64,000 nucleotides of DNA, taken from contig NC_017956.1 of the NCBI RefSeq assembly GCF_000264455.2, forward strand, positions 2,463,501 to 2,527,500, given 5' to 3'. Position numbers and translations under genes: made by a program. This DNA comes from Tistrella mobilis KA081020-065. Its GTDB lineage: Bacteria > Pseudomonadota > Alphaproteobacteria > Tistrellales > Tistrellaceae. This document shows, in pieces, positions 1 to 8,900 of this stretch (its first letter is position 1; each line of letters opens with the position of its first letter). The notes below the pieces were generated by a model, which was not told the origin of the DNA, made no database searches, and saw nothing but the letters and a program-made list of their open reading frames with translations.

Positions 1-244
1 CGTCCGCGTCCGGATCGGCGTCGGCGACCTCCAGCCCGGCGACGAGCGCGTTAGCGTGGGCGATCGACATGCCCGGACGGAGCCCGGCGGAACGCGCGGC
101 AGCGCAGGCGCCCGCGACCACCCGGCGCGCGCCGTCCCGCGCGGCGGTGACGAACGGCCTACCGGGCGGCAGCGCGGTGCCGTTCGTCCGCCGAAGCCGA
201 TCGGTCGGCCACGTCGGAAGGAACAGCGAGACGACCCTGCACAT
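1..244 (-). CDS. imuB: ImuB, Y-family polymerase-like protein (N-terminal part)
   Basis: The gene runs off the left edge; only about 81 N-terminal residues are visible. The start ATG at 244 lies inside the imuA coding frame, overlapping it by 86 bases. The protein opens with MCRVVSLFLPTWPTDRL and continues with a VTAARDGARRV segment and LRPGMSIAHANALVAGLEV, which match the start of ImuB proteins (catalytically inactive Y-family polymerase relatives). ImuB links ImuA to the error-prone polymerase DnaE2 in SOS mutagenesis. dnaE2 would be expected further left, outside the window. The overlap implies translational coupling with imuA. Confidence 0.85.
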   Translation of the reverse strand, partial: MCRVVSLFLPTWPTDRLRRTNGTALPPGRPFVTAARDGARRVVAGACAAARSAGLRPGMSIAHANALVAGLEVADADPDAD

Positions 245-911
245 CGCAGCCCTCCATGATCCAGTCGGCGGCCTCCCCGCCGCGGCAGCGGGTGAGCTCG
301 ACCCGCCAGCGCGGCCGGCCGACTCCGGCGACCGGCAGCGGCGTCGAGGGCAGCGCCGTCAGCCGCCAGCGGCTCGCCGCAGCCGTCGGGTCGGTGACGG
401 CCGCCCCGGCCCAGCGCCTGAGCGCCAGCGCGACGACGCCGGAAGCCTCGGCGGCGAGTTGCAGGCGGCGCGCCTCGGTCAAGGAAAGCTTGCGGACCTC
501 GCCGACGACGCCGGCGAGGCCGCGGTGGCGCAGGCCCTCCTCCATGACGAGGAGCACGCTTGAGTCACCCCCGTGCGTCTCGGCGAACAGGAGGCGCTCG
601 GGCTTCAGGCCGACCGCCGACAGCGCCGGCGCGAACAGGTCGCGGCGGCTGAGACACCACAGCACCGGCCCGTTGAGGCGTGCCAGGATGCCGCCGACGA
701 ACAGGCCGGCGGCGGCGGCGTGCGTCAGCTCGGGTCCGGACGGGCCGACCTCGTGAAGGGCGCCGAGCGCCAGGCCGCCGTCCGGCAAGCGCCCGTCGAT
801 GGCGGGCGCCCCGAACGGCAGGACGGCGCGGCGGGTCCGCCCCGAACGCTCGACGCGCGCGATCTGCGCGCGCAAGTCGTCCAGAACGCGGGTGTGCCGC
901 GGATGCGCCAT
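159..911 (-). CDS. imuA: ImuA, SOS mutagenesis protein (RecA-like)
   Basis: A 250-residue protein with the ImuA layout: LDDLRAQIARVE near the N-terminus, LPDGGLALGALHEV, and a degenerate RecA-like core with VLWCLSRRDLFAPAL and LLFAETHGG. ImuA acts with ImuB and DnaE2 in damage-induced translesion synthesis. The ATG at 911 is preceded by GGAGGA at good spacing. A GTTC-N7-GTTC SOS operator lies 30 bases upstream. The C-terminal end overlaps the imuB start. This cassette is common both on chromosomes and on plasmids or ICEs of alphaproteobacteria; here it is part of the island. Confidence 0.85.
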   Translation of the reverse strand: MAHPRHTRVLDDLRAQIARVERSGRTRRAVLPFGAPAIDGRLPDGGLALGALHEVGPSGPELTHAAAAGLFVGGILARLNGPVLWCLSRRDLFAPALSAVGLKPERLLFAETHGGDSSVLLVMEEGLRHRGLAGVVGEVRKLSLTEARRLQLAAEASGVVALALRRWAGAAVTDPTAAASRWRLTALPSTPLPVAGVGRPRWRVELTRCRGGEAADWIMEGCDVQGRLAVPSDVADRSASADERHRAAAR

Positions 912-940
912 GGTCCTCCAACGGCTGCGAGCCGATCCAT

Positions 941-955
941 GTTCCTGTTATGTTC
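941..955 (-). promoter_or_regulatory. SOS (LexA) operator of imuAB
   Basis: The sequence is GTTC, seven bases, GTTC (GAAC-N7-GAAC on the coding strand). This is the known alphaproteobacterial LexA box. It sits 30 bases before the imuA start, as expected for a LexA-repressed promoter. A third GTTC-like half site follows at 957-963. Confidence 0.8.
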
Positions 956-1188
956 TATTGTTCGCCGCAGAGTCAATCCGCCGCACCGGGAAGCTGCGGA
1001 TTAGCTAAGGGTGGCAAGTTGGGATTGCGGGGAAGCCACTCGGTGTCTCGGGAGGTGCAATTCACCCTGCGCGAGAGGCACCCCGACCTGACCGGATGGG
1101 TACTGCCGAGTTCATTACTCAGGTGAATGCAACCGCTTGGGCGGAGCGGTATTGGTCCGGCGACAAGCAATTGACGATCGCTGATACA

Positions 1189-1422
1189 ATGCCCCGCTTT
1201 TACTTCGACGTTCGCGACCGTCGCAGCAGCACGATCGATGATGATGGAGTCGATATGCCGGATGCCGAGGCGGCCTGCGCGCAAGCCGCCGTCGCCGCGG
1301 CTGAAATGCTCAAGAGCCTGGTTCCCTGCGACGCGACGGAGTTGTTCGTGGCGGTGCGCGACGAGCGTGGCCAAAGGGTGGGTGAGGTCACGGCCGAGGT
1401 GCGCGTCACCCAGCACGCTTAG
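1189..1422 (+). CDS. DUF6894-type small protein
   Basis: A 77-residue protein beginning MPRFYFDVRDRR, followed by a DDDGVDMPDAEAACAQAA segment and VAVRDERGQRVGEVTAEVRV. The order FYFDVRD, then D-x-x-G, then an Ala-rich helix, then a final beta hairpin is that of the small DUF6894 family, whose function is unknown. The frame stays open to 1096, but homology begins at the Met codon at 1189, which I take as the start. The gene stands alone between imuA (divergent) and a membrane protein (convergent). Confidence 0.65.
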   Translation: MPRFYFDVRDRRSSTIDDDGVDMPDAEAACAQAAVAAAEMLKSLVPCDATELFVAVRDERGQRVGEVTAEVRVTQHA

Positions 1423-1462
1423 GGATCAAGGCCGGCGCTGCGCCCGGTCGCGGCGCCGCAGA

Positions 1463-1951
1463 TTACTCGGCTGGAGCGGGCAGCCGCAGCGGCTCCGGAG
1501 GGGGTTGCGGCGGAACTCCGCCAGGCGCTGAGCGCGCCTGTACTGAGAGGTCCGTGAACAGGGTCAGACGCGCCGCCGCGGTGAACCCGACTATCGCCGC
1601 TCCGATTACGGCGAACACCTGCCGCCACGTCTCGGACGGGATGCCGATGGCCGAGAGGCCGAGGATGGCGTGATAGCCGGCAACGGCCGCCGGTGCGGCG
1701 AAGGCCACCGCGAGCGCCAGGCGCACGACGGGCGAGCGGATGGTGCTGAAAAGGATTTGGCCGCCAACGAGCGTGGCGACACCCGCGATGAGGCCGACCG
1801 CTAAGGAGCCGAGGACGCCGGCGCCTGTGCCGTAGGCCCACATGCCGGCGGTCACGGCGGCGAAGAACGGCAGCGCGTAGACGGCGAGCGTGAACAGCAG
1901 CCAGCAGATGAAGCCGAGGCCCAGGATGGTCAGCACGACGGCGAGAAACAT
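1463..1951 (-). CDS. hypothetical multi-pass membrane protein
   Basis: A protein of about 162 residues with at least four hydrophobic segments (FLAVVLTILGLGFICWLLF, an AVYALPFFAAVTAGMWAYG segment, a Gly/Ala-rich helix, and ALAVAFAAPAAVAGYHAIL) and a proline-rich tail. The ATG at 1951 has GGAGG seven bases upstream and is preferred over the earlier frame start at 2002. I do not recognise a characterised family. It resembles conserved hypothetical proteins seen on alphaproteobacterial plasmids, but no function can be assigned. Confidence 0.55.
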   Translation of the reverse strand: MFLAVVLTILGLGFICWLLFTLAVYALPFFAAVTAGMWAYGTGAGVLGSLAVGLIAGVATLVGGQILFSTIRSPVVRLALAVAFAAPAAVAGYHAILGLSAIGIPSETWRQVFAVIGAAIVGFTAAARLTLFTDLSVQARSAPGGVPPQPPPEPLRLPAPAE

Positions 1952-2083
1952 GGCGTCCTCCATGACGAATGGATCATCGGACGCGCTTCCCACCTCCTCC
2001 ACGGCGCGTCGGCAGCAATAGCAGATGAGAGGCCGGCCCGGAATCCGGTTTCGGAAGTCCGGGCCGACCGGCGGATGACCCGT

Positions 2084-2257
2084 TCAGGCGGCGAACGGGT
2101 CATATTCGGTCACGATCGTGTCGGGATCGCCGTCGAACTCGGCTGACGGGCAGACGCTGAAGAGGCCGTTGCCGGCCTTGAAGAGGGTGACGCAGGCCAT
2201 CAGGGTGGTAGCGAGGTCCCAGGCGAGCTGCTGGGCGAGGCTGAGGTTGTCGGACAT
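2084..2257 (-). CDS. small conserved hypothetical protein
   Basis: 57 residues: MSDNLSLAQQLAWDLATTL, then FKAGNGLFSVCPSAEFDGD and an acidic tail ending EYDPFAA. An AGGAGC ribosome-binding site lies nine bases before the ATG at 2257. No known domain is recognised. It shows the style of small cargo genes in ArdC/ParB-type conjugative elements. Confidence 0.5.
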   Translation of the reverse strand: MSDNLSLAQQLAWDLATTLMACVTLFKAGNGLFSVCPSAEFDGDPDTIVTEYDPFAA

Positions 2258-2276
2258 CGGTCGGCTCCTGTCTTCG

Positions 2277-2297
2277 GAGCGGGGACCGTCCCCGCTC
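2277..2297. repeat. 21-base perfect inverted repeat
   Basis: Arms GAGCGGGGAC and GTCCCCGCTC flank one central base. The site is 20 bases upstream of the small gene ending at 2257 (its start). It could be an operator or the base of an mRNA hairpin. The remainder of 2298-2472 holds nothing I recognise. Confidence 0.5.
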
Positions 2298-2472
2298 GAC
2301 AGGCGCCCGATGTGTCCGGCGGCTGGCCGCAATCACCGCGAAGGCGAAGCCGCCGCGGCCGCACGCGACAGCGTAAGCGGACCCTTCACGGGTTGATGGC
2401 GTCAGGCCAGGCGCCGGACCAAGGATAGCGCCTCAAAGAGCGGGGTGGCCGCCCTCCGAGGAGTGCCGACGC

Positions 2473-3060
2473 TCAAGCAACCTGCTCCACGCGCAGGCTT
2501 CCGGCAGCAAGCGGCCGCAGCAGCTCCCTGGCCGGGACCTTGGGATCGAGCCAGCGCGTCCAGTCGGCCCGGTGAAGCACCACGATTTGCCGGTTGTGGT
2601 AGGGCGCGACGTCGGGACCGGGCTCCGTGGTCAGCATGGTGAAGGCCTCGCCGACGTCGGTGCTGCGCCAGATGCCGGCGATGCAGAACCAGGGCTCGTC
2701 GGCCTTGGTGAAGAGCCACTTGTGCTTCCGCTTGGCCTTGCGGTCCTCTGGGGCCGTGAACTCGTAGAAGCCGTCGGCGATGATCAGGCAGCGGCCGTTC
2801 ATGAACTCCCGGCCATCGGACCTGAAGTTGTAGACCGGCTGTTTGTTCGGCCCCGGCCAGCTCCAGCGGCGCTGGACGAGGTCGGCCGTCCCGGGCTCGT
2901 CGGGCGCGGCCCTGACGATCGCTCCGATGTCGGTGATCTTGATGCCGTCCCGCGGCTCCAGGTTTGGGATGCCTTCCGGGAAACGGATCCGGACTTTGAT
3001 GTCGCTGAAGTCCTGCCGGATCGTGTCCAGGTCGACGCGGCTGCGGTAGTCATTGCACAT
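2473..3060 (-). CDS. SRAP-family protein (YedK/HMCES-like), abasic-site DNA crosslinking
   Basis: A 195-residue protein of the SOS response-associated peptidase family, which forms a protective thiazolidine link to abasic sites in single-stranded DNA. The catalytic set is present: Cys2 right after Met1 (MCNDYRSRVD), Asn78 in YNFRSDG, Glu100 in RCLIIADGFYEF, and His155 in PYHNRQIVVL. Length and order fit the family. It is divergent from the SRAP-like gene at 3106, with only 45 bases between the starts. I found no clear SOS box in that gap. Confidence 0.9.
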   Translation of the reverse strand: MCNDYRSRVDLDTIRQDFSDIKVRIRFPEGIPNLEPRDGIKITDIGAIVRAAPDEPGTADLVQRRWSWPGPNKQPVYNFRSDGREFMNGRCLIIADGFYEFTAPEDRKAKRKHKWLFTKADEPWFCIAGIWRSTDVGEAFTMLTTEPGPDVAPYHNRQIVVLHRADWTRWLDPKVPARELLRPLAAGSLRVEQVA

Positions 3061-3105
3061 GAGAGGCCCAATATTCGGTGCTGGGTTGCGTATATACTGA
3101 GTTCG

Positions 3106-3606
3106 ATGCGTCGGCAGCTTAGCTTATGGGGAGACTGGACACGAAACAGGCCCGGCGAGCCTGCGCCGGTCATTCGGCGGACGGGCGACGACATCGAGCT
3201 CGTCGAGCTCCATTGGGGCCTGAAGCCGAGGAGCCCGGAGGATCGTCCGGCGATCAATATCCGCTCGGAGGGGCGGCATTTCCCGAGCCATCGCTGCCTT
3301 GTGCCCGCCTCGGAGTTCTTCTTCTCCACGGGTTCCGGTGCGCGGCGCACCCGGTGGAAGTTCAGCCTGGCGGATGGCGACTCCTTCTATTTTGCGGGCA
3401 TCTGGTGGCCGGCGTCGGAGGACTGGCCGGAGTCCTACGCCGTCCTCACGATCGCGGCCAATCCGGACGTGGCTCCCTACAACGGCCGACAGATGGCCGT
3501 GATCCGCCGTGAGGATCGGATGGCGTGGCTCGACCTGACGATCCCCGAGGAGGAGTTGCTTCGACCGCTCCGAGCTGGGAGTTTCCGGGTGCAGCGAGAG
3601 CGGTAG
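3106..3606 (+). CDS. SRAP-like protein lacking the catalytic residues
   Basis: A 166-residue protein aligning over its length with SRAP proteins: ELHWGLKPRSPEDRPAINIR, RCLVPASEFFF, FYFAGIWWP, PDVAPYNGRQMAVI, WLDLTIPEEELLRPL. Against the neighbour at 2473-3060, Cys2 is replaced by Arg (MRRQLSLW), the catalytic Glu by Phe73 and the His by Asn126; only Asn51 remains. It is therefore probably unable to crosslink abasic sites and may be a regulator or partner of the intact copy. The frame is open further upstream, antisense to the neighbour; the ATG at 3106 is the first sensible start but lacks a strong ribosome-binding site. Confidence 0.75.
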   Translation: MRRQLSLWGDWTRNRPGEPAPVIRRTGDDIELVELHWGLKPRSPEDRPAINIRSEGRHFPSHRCLVPASEFFFSTGSGARRTRWKFSLADGDSFYFAGIWWPASEDWPESYAVLTIAANPDVAPYNGRQMAVIRREDRMAWLDLTIPEEELLRPLRAGSFRVQRER

Positions 3607-3613
3607 ACGGCGC

Positions 3614-4552
3614 TCACGCGCCGCCTCCCTTGCGGAAGTCGAAGAGCGGAATGCCGAGCTTGCGCGCCTTGTCGGCCAGGTTGTCCGAGATGCCGGAGCC
3701 CGGGAAGACGACGACGCCGATCGGCATGACCTCGAGGAGCTGGTCGTTGCGCTTGAAGGGCGCCGCCTTCTGGTGCTTGGCCCAGTCGGGCTTGAAGGCG
3801 ACCTGCACGACCTTGCGATTGTCGGCCCAGCAGGCGGCGATGCGCTCGGCGCCTTTCGGCGATCCGCCATGCAGGAGGACCATGCCGGGGTGCCTGGCAT
3901 GCACCCGGTCGAGCGCGGCCCAGATCGCCTGGTGGTCGTTGAAGTCGAGCCCGCCGGTGAAGGCAACCTTCGGCCCTGAGGGCAGCATCACCTCGGTGTC
4001 GGCCCGCCTGCGGGCGGCAATGAAGTCGCGGCTGTCGATCATCGCGGCGGTCAGGTTGCGTCGGTTGACCATCGAGCCGGTGTGGGGACGCCACATCGAT
4101 CCGGTGTGGGTCTCGAAGAGGTCGGCGGCCTGGTCGCGCATGAGCTCGAAGGCGTTGCGGCGTTCGATCAGCGTCAGGCCCTCGGCGAGCAGCCGTTCCA
4201 GCTCGACCGATTTCACCTCCGAGCCGTCCTGCTCGCGCTGTGAGCGCTTCTGCGCCTGCTCGTTGTCGTCGAGCTCGCGCTCGATGCGGTCGGTCGTGCG
4301 GTGGAAGAGGTTGACCGTGGACCAGAGGAGGTCGTCGAGGTCGGGTTCGAGGCGCGTGTCGGCGAGTGTCGAGACCAGGGCATCGAAGATGTCGGCCAGC
4401 GCGCCGCGAACGACAGGCTCCTCGGGGAGCGGCCGGGGGTCGGGCTCGTCCTGGAAGGGACGATGTCCGTAGAGCTGGAGTTCGGAGAGAAGCGAGGAGG
4501 TCGGGGATTCGGCGTGTGCGGGCTCGTCGTCGGAAAGGTGGTCGGTCGTCAT
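3614..4552 (-). CDS. DUF2493 (YspA-like SLOG) protein
   Basis: A 312-residue protein. The C-terminal 115 residues form a SLOG-type Rossmann domain: KVAFTGGLDFNDHQAIWAAL, then VLLHGGSPKGAERIAACWA (the GGSPKGAE nucleotide-binding loop), then VVVFPGSGISDNLADKAR. The N-terminal half is acidic and helical, with a likely coiled segment (LERLLAEGLTLIERRNAFE). SLOG domains bind nucleotide-derived ligands; the function of this family is not known. The ATG at 4552 follows GAGAGGAC. It is the last gene of the minus-strand block after the Toprim and strawberry-notch genes, an order often seen on alphaproteobacterial plasmids. Confidence 0.8.
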   Translation of the reverse strand: MTTDHLSDDEPAHAESPTSSLLSELQLYGHRPFQDEPDPRPLPEEPVVRGALADIFDALVSTLADTRLEPDLDDLLWSTVNLFHRTTDRIERELDDNEQAQKRSQREQDGSEVKSVELERLLAEGLTLIERRNAFELMRDQAADLFETHTGSMWRPHTGSMVNRRNLTAAMIDSRDFIAARRRADTEVMLPSGPKVAFTGGLDFNDHQAIWAALDRVHARHPGMVLLHGGSPKGAERIAACWADNRKVVQVAFKPDWAKHQKAAPFKRNDQLLEVMPIGVVVFPGSGISDNLADKARKLGIPLFDFRKGGGA

Positions 4553-4678
4553 GGTCGGGTCCTCTCGTCGGGTGGCCGCGCCCATCGCGGCCTTCGCAGG
4601 CGACGAAGACCGGGGGCGGAACGGGACTGCACCGCCGGGCAAAGCCCGAGCGGCCGCAGCGCAGCGAAGGACGGCGAA

Positions 4679-4737
4679 GGCCAAGTTTGTTGTCGCGCGA
4701 GGAGGCGCCGGCACGGCGCCGGGGAAGAAACTTGGCC
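4679..4737. repeat. nested inverted repeat upstream of the DUF2493 gene
   Basis: Outer arms GGCCAAGTTT (4679-4688) and AAACTTGGCC (4728-4737) are perfect. Inside, GGCGCCG and CGGCGCC form a second stem. The element lies in the 228-base gap between the Toprim gene and the DUF2493 gene and could fold into a strong cruciform or mRNA hairpin. Its role (terminator, operator or replication-related site) is unknown. Confidence 0.6.
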
Positions 4738-4780
4738 GCAGCCGTTGCCGGCCCGGGCCGCTTCCGGTCCGATCGCCCTC

Positions 4781-5920
4781 TCAGAAGGCCGTGGGCGGGG
4801 CTCTCTCCCGACGCTCGGACCCTGCCGCAACCGAACCGCCCGTGACCGGAGACGCCGGGCCTACCGCCTTTTCCCGGTCTCCTGCCGCAATGAAGGCGGC
4901 GAGGAAGCGGTCCACGTCCGCCGGGGCGAGCTGCACCCGGAGCGCCGCGGCGAGCGCCCCGGCGCCCAAGGTGCGCAGGTCTTCGTTGAAGTCCCCCAGG
5001 GCCGGCGTCAGCGTCAGCGCCTCGATGCCGGCCGCCTCCGCCCGTTCGGTCAATCGTGCCGTCGCCCGGTGACCGGCCGGATCGTCGTCGCGAGCGATGT
5101 AGAGCCGGCGCAACGTCGAAGGGAGCAACAAGGCGGCGAGGTGATTGGCCGAGAGCGCCGCGGCCATTGGCAGCTCGGGCATGACCTGCCGCAGCGACAG
5201 CATCGTCTCGATGCCCTCGCCGGCCGCCATGATGTCGAGAGCCGTGCCGAAGCGGACGGCATGACCGAGAAGGTCGCCCATCGCTTTCCGCTGCGTGGCG
5301 ACCGGCGCCTTGTCGCGCGTGGTCGGGTCGAGCCAGGTGCGGTGGACGCCGGTGAGCGTGCCGTCGAGATCGCGGACCGAGGCGATTAGCGCCGGCCAAG
5401 TCTCCGTCGGCCCCTCGTCGTCGGCCCGGTAGTAGCAACGCGGATGGAAGCGGAGCGCGCCGACGTTGCGCAGATCCATAATGCCGCGACTACGCAAATA
5501 CGCTTCTGCGAGCGTGCCGGCGATCGACTGCGAGATCGCCCACAGCCGGCGTGCGGCCTCCGGCGATCCTTGCGGTGCAGGACCGACCCGTTGTGCCTCG
5601 CGAACCGGGCGGGGCAAGGACAGGAACCGGCGCGCCTCGTCCAGAGTGTCCTTCAAGCTGTCGAGGTCCTGGCTGAGGGCGATCAGGTCGAGGAGGTCGC
5701 CATGTTCGCCGGTGGCGGCATCGGTCCACTTGCCCGCTGCGCCCTTGCCCGAGGTCGGGCCCGTCAGGCGCACGAACAGGCTGCGGCCCGGCGTGTTGAA
5801 CACGTCGCCGACGAGCCAATAGCGGCCCTCCTTGCGGCCGTTGGAAAGATAGTGGCGGCACACCGCCTCGGCGTGGTGCGCGAGGCGGTGGGCCAGGTCG
5901 GCGGCGGGGCTCAGCATCAT
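4781..5920 (-). CDS. Toprim-domain protein (DUF7146/primase-like)
   Basis: A 379-residue protein. The N-terminal part (HHAEAVCRHYLSNGRKEGRYW, GKWTDAATGEHGDLLDLIAL) resembles the zinc-finger-less primase-like region of phage and plasmid Toprim proteins. The Toprim core has the Glu motif in IMAAGEGIETMLS (around residue 235) and the acidic motif in YIARDDDPAGHRA (around 275). Toprim proteins cut, join or prime nucleic acids, so a role in element replication or transfer is plausible. It starts 10 bases after the strawberry-notch stop with a GAGGAGG ribosome-binding site, so the two are probably cotranscribed. Confidence 0.8.
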   Translation of the reverse strand: MMLSPAADLAHRLAHHAEAVCRHYLSNGRKEGRYWLVGDVFNTPGRSLFVRLTGPTSGKGAAGKWTDAATGEHGDLLDLIALSQDLDSLKDTLDEARRFLSLPRPVREAQRVGPAPQGSPEAARRLWAISQSIAGTLAEAYLRSRGIMDLRNVGALRFHPRCYYRADDEGPTETWPALIASVRDLDGTLTGVHRTWLDPTTRDKAPVATQRKAMGDLLGHAVRFGTALDIMAAGEGIETMLSLRQVMPELPMAAALSANHLAALLLPSTLRRLYIARDDDPAGHRATARLTERAEAAGIEALTLTPALGDFNEDLRTLGAGALAAALRVQLAPADVDRFLAAFIAAGDREKAVGPASPVTGGSVAAGSERRERAPPTAF

Positions 5921-5930
5921 CGGCCCCTCC

Positions 5931-8900
5931 TCACGCCGCCGCCCGCGCGGCGACCCGCGCGAGCGGGTGCCGGTCGAGCAAGGCTGCCAGGATCGCCGGA
6001 CCCTGTGCGCCGGTCGGCACGAACAGCCGCAGCTTCCAGGCGATGATCTCGGAGACGAGCCCCGTCGCCTTCAGCCGATCGACCATGCCATCGCTGAAGC
6101 CGGCGAGCTCGACGCGCGTGGCGTTCATCACGGTGGCGCGGCGGACGGTCAGCCCGTCGGCAAGGTGGAGCGTCGCGCCGTCGGCGAGCACCGCGGTCCA
6201 GGCATCGCCCGCCGTCATCGTGGGCGCATTCGAGCCGATCGCCTGTGCCACCCACGCTGGCGACACCTGACGGCCAATGATCCGCTCGCCCTCGTCGGTC
6301 TGGAGGCGGTAAACCCGGCAGCCCTCGTCGGGCAGCCGCCGCCAGATCGGCAGCAGCAGGCCGGTCACGACATACATCGTGCTTGTCGTGAACTCCGGCA
6401 GCTCGGCGAGCTCGGATTCCCAGGCCCGCGCGAAGGCGGCCTCGTCCGCCTCCTCCCAGGAGGTCGCCGGCAGCATGGCGGCGGCGAGCGACGTGCGCTC
6501 CATCGGGCGCACGAGGCGGATGCGGCGCTCCACCTCGCCATCGTCGAGCACGAGGCTCGGCGCCGGGACCTGCACGGCCGCGCGGTGTGACTTGGCGTTG
6601 ACCAGCAACCGGCAGCCGCGCTCGCGGCCGCGGTCCAGCGCCTCGGAGAGCGTCAACGGTTCGTTCCGGTCGCGACGCGCGATCGTGAACACCTGCGTCT
6701 CGGCGCCGGTGCCCGGATGCGTGTAGATCGTCCTCCGCTCGGCGACGGTCAGGCTCTCGGCCGTGATCGTCTCGACGCCGCGGTCGTAGGTTCCGGACGC
6801 GATCGCGCCCTCGATCTTGGCGCGCAGCAGCCCCTCGAACACCTCGAACAAGGTGTTCTGCAGGTCGATGGTGAGCGCGAGCAGCCGATTGAGGAACTGC
6901 GTGATCGGCGGAAGTTCCTCCTTCAGCGAGCCGTCGCGGTCGGTGAGCGAAAGTCCGGTCGCGTCCTCGAACCGCCCGAGCGAGCAACCCTCGACCTTGC
7001 CGGCGTAGAGCAGCATGTAGAGCTGGCGCAGCGCCGCCCGCGCGTAGACGCTCTCCAGATTGTCGTCGGCGCGGAACAGCCCCTGGCCGCCGGTCTGGCG
7101 CTGGCCGCGGGTGATCGCGCCCAAGGTGTCGAGCCGCCGCGCGATGGTGGAGAGGAAGCGCTTCTCCGCCTTCACGTCGGTCGCGATCGGCCGGAAGAGC
7201 GGCGGCTGGGCCTGGTTGGTGCGATTAGTGCGCCCGAGCCCCTGGATCGCGGCGTCGGCCTTCCACCCGGCCTCGAGCAGGTAGTGGACGCGCAGCCGCC
7301 GGTTCTTCGCTCCGAGATCGGCGTGATAGCTGCGGCCCGTGCCGCCGGCGTCCGAGAAGATCAGGATGCGCTTGTCGTCGTCCTGGAAGGCCGAGGTCTC
7401 GGCGAGATTGGCCGAACCGGCCCGGCTCTCGACGGCGAGACGCATCTCACCGTCCGACCCGATCTTGCGGACGATGCGCCGCGAGCGTCCCGTCACCTCG
7501 GCGACGTGCTCGGTCCCGAAGCGCTGCACGATCTGATCGAGCGCGCCCTGCACGGGCGGCAGCGCGGCGAGCCGCTCGATCATGCGGTCGCGGCGCTCGA
7601 CGGCCTCGCGGCACTGGACCGGCTGGCCGTCCCGGAAGACAGGCCGGGACGAGAGGTTGCCCTCGCCGTCGGTGAACTCCTCGAAGAGCTGCGTCGGGAA
7701 GGAGTGCGCGAGATAGTCGAGGACGTACTCGCGCGGCGTGATGTCGACGGAGACGTCGCCCCACTCCTCGGTCGGGATCTCGGCCAGGCGGCGCTCCATC
7801 AGCGCCTCGCCGGTCGAGACGATCTGGACAACGCAGGCGTGTCCAGCCTCAAGGTCCCGCTCGATCGAGCGGATCAAGGTCGGCGTCTTGATCGCCGTGA
7901 TCAGGTGATTGAAGAAGCGCTGCTTGGCGCTCTCGAAGGCCGAGCGCGCCGCCGACTTCGCCTGCCGGTTCAGCGTGCCTTCCGCGCCGGTGATGTTCGC
8001 CGCTTCCATGGCGGCCGAGAGGTTGTTGTGGATGACCTCGAAGGCGCCGGCATAGGCGTCGTAGATGCGGGTCTGCTCGGGCGTCAGCTCGTGCTCGACC
8101 AGCTCGTATTCGACGCCTTCGTAGGAGAGCGAGCGCGCCGTGTAGAGCCCGAGGCTCTTGAGGTCGCGGGCGAGCACCTCCATCGCGGCGACGCCGCCGG
8201 CCTCGATCGCCTGCACGAACTCAGGCCGCGTAGCGAAGGGGAAGTCCTCGCCGCCCCAGAGCCCGAGGCGCTGGGCATAAGCCAGGTTGTGAACGGTGGT
8301 GGCGCCCGTCGCCGAGACGTAGAGCACGCGCGCGTTCGGCAGCGCGTGCTGAAGGCGCAGCCCGGCCCGGCCCTGCTGCGAGGGCGCCTGGTCGCCGCGC
8401 TCGCCCTTGCCGCCGGCGGCGTTCTGCATGGCGTGGCTCTCGTCGAAGACGATCACTCCGTCGAAGTCGGAGCCCAACCAGTCGACGATCTGGCGGACGC
8501 GCGAAACCTTCTCCTCGCGCGCATCGGACCGCAGCGTGGCGTAGGTGGTGAAAAGGACGCCTTGCTCCAGACGGATGGGCGTGCCCTGGCGGAAGCGCGA
8601 CAGCGGCGTGATGAGCAATCGCTCCTGGCCGAGCGCCGACCAGTCGCGCTGCGCGTCCTCGATCAGCGTGTCGCTCTTCGAGACCCAGAGCGCGCGGCGG
8701 CGGCCCTTCAGCCAGTTGTCGAGAATGATGCCGGCGACCTGGCGGCCCTTCCCCGCGCCGGTGCCGTCACCGAGCATGAACCCGCGCCGGAAGCGGATCG
8801 CGCCCTCTGCGTCGTCCGCGGCGGCCGAGACCTGATCGAAGGTCTCATCGACCGTCCACGACCCGGCGAGATGGCCGGAATGCGCCTCGCCGGCGTAGAT

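Noticed and set aside
3061-3105. SOS box between the two SRAP genes
   Set aside because: GAAC half sites are present but no GAAC-N7-GAAC or GTTC-N7-GTTC arrangement occurs.
3477-5438. Open frame of 653 codons on the minus strand across the DUF2493 and Toprim region
   Set aside because: It overlaps two genes with firm homology in other frames and is Arg/Pro-rich without motifs.
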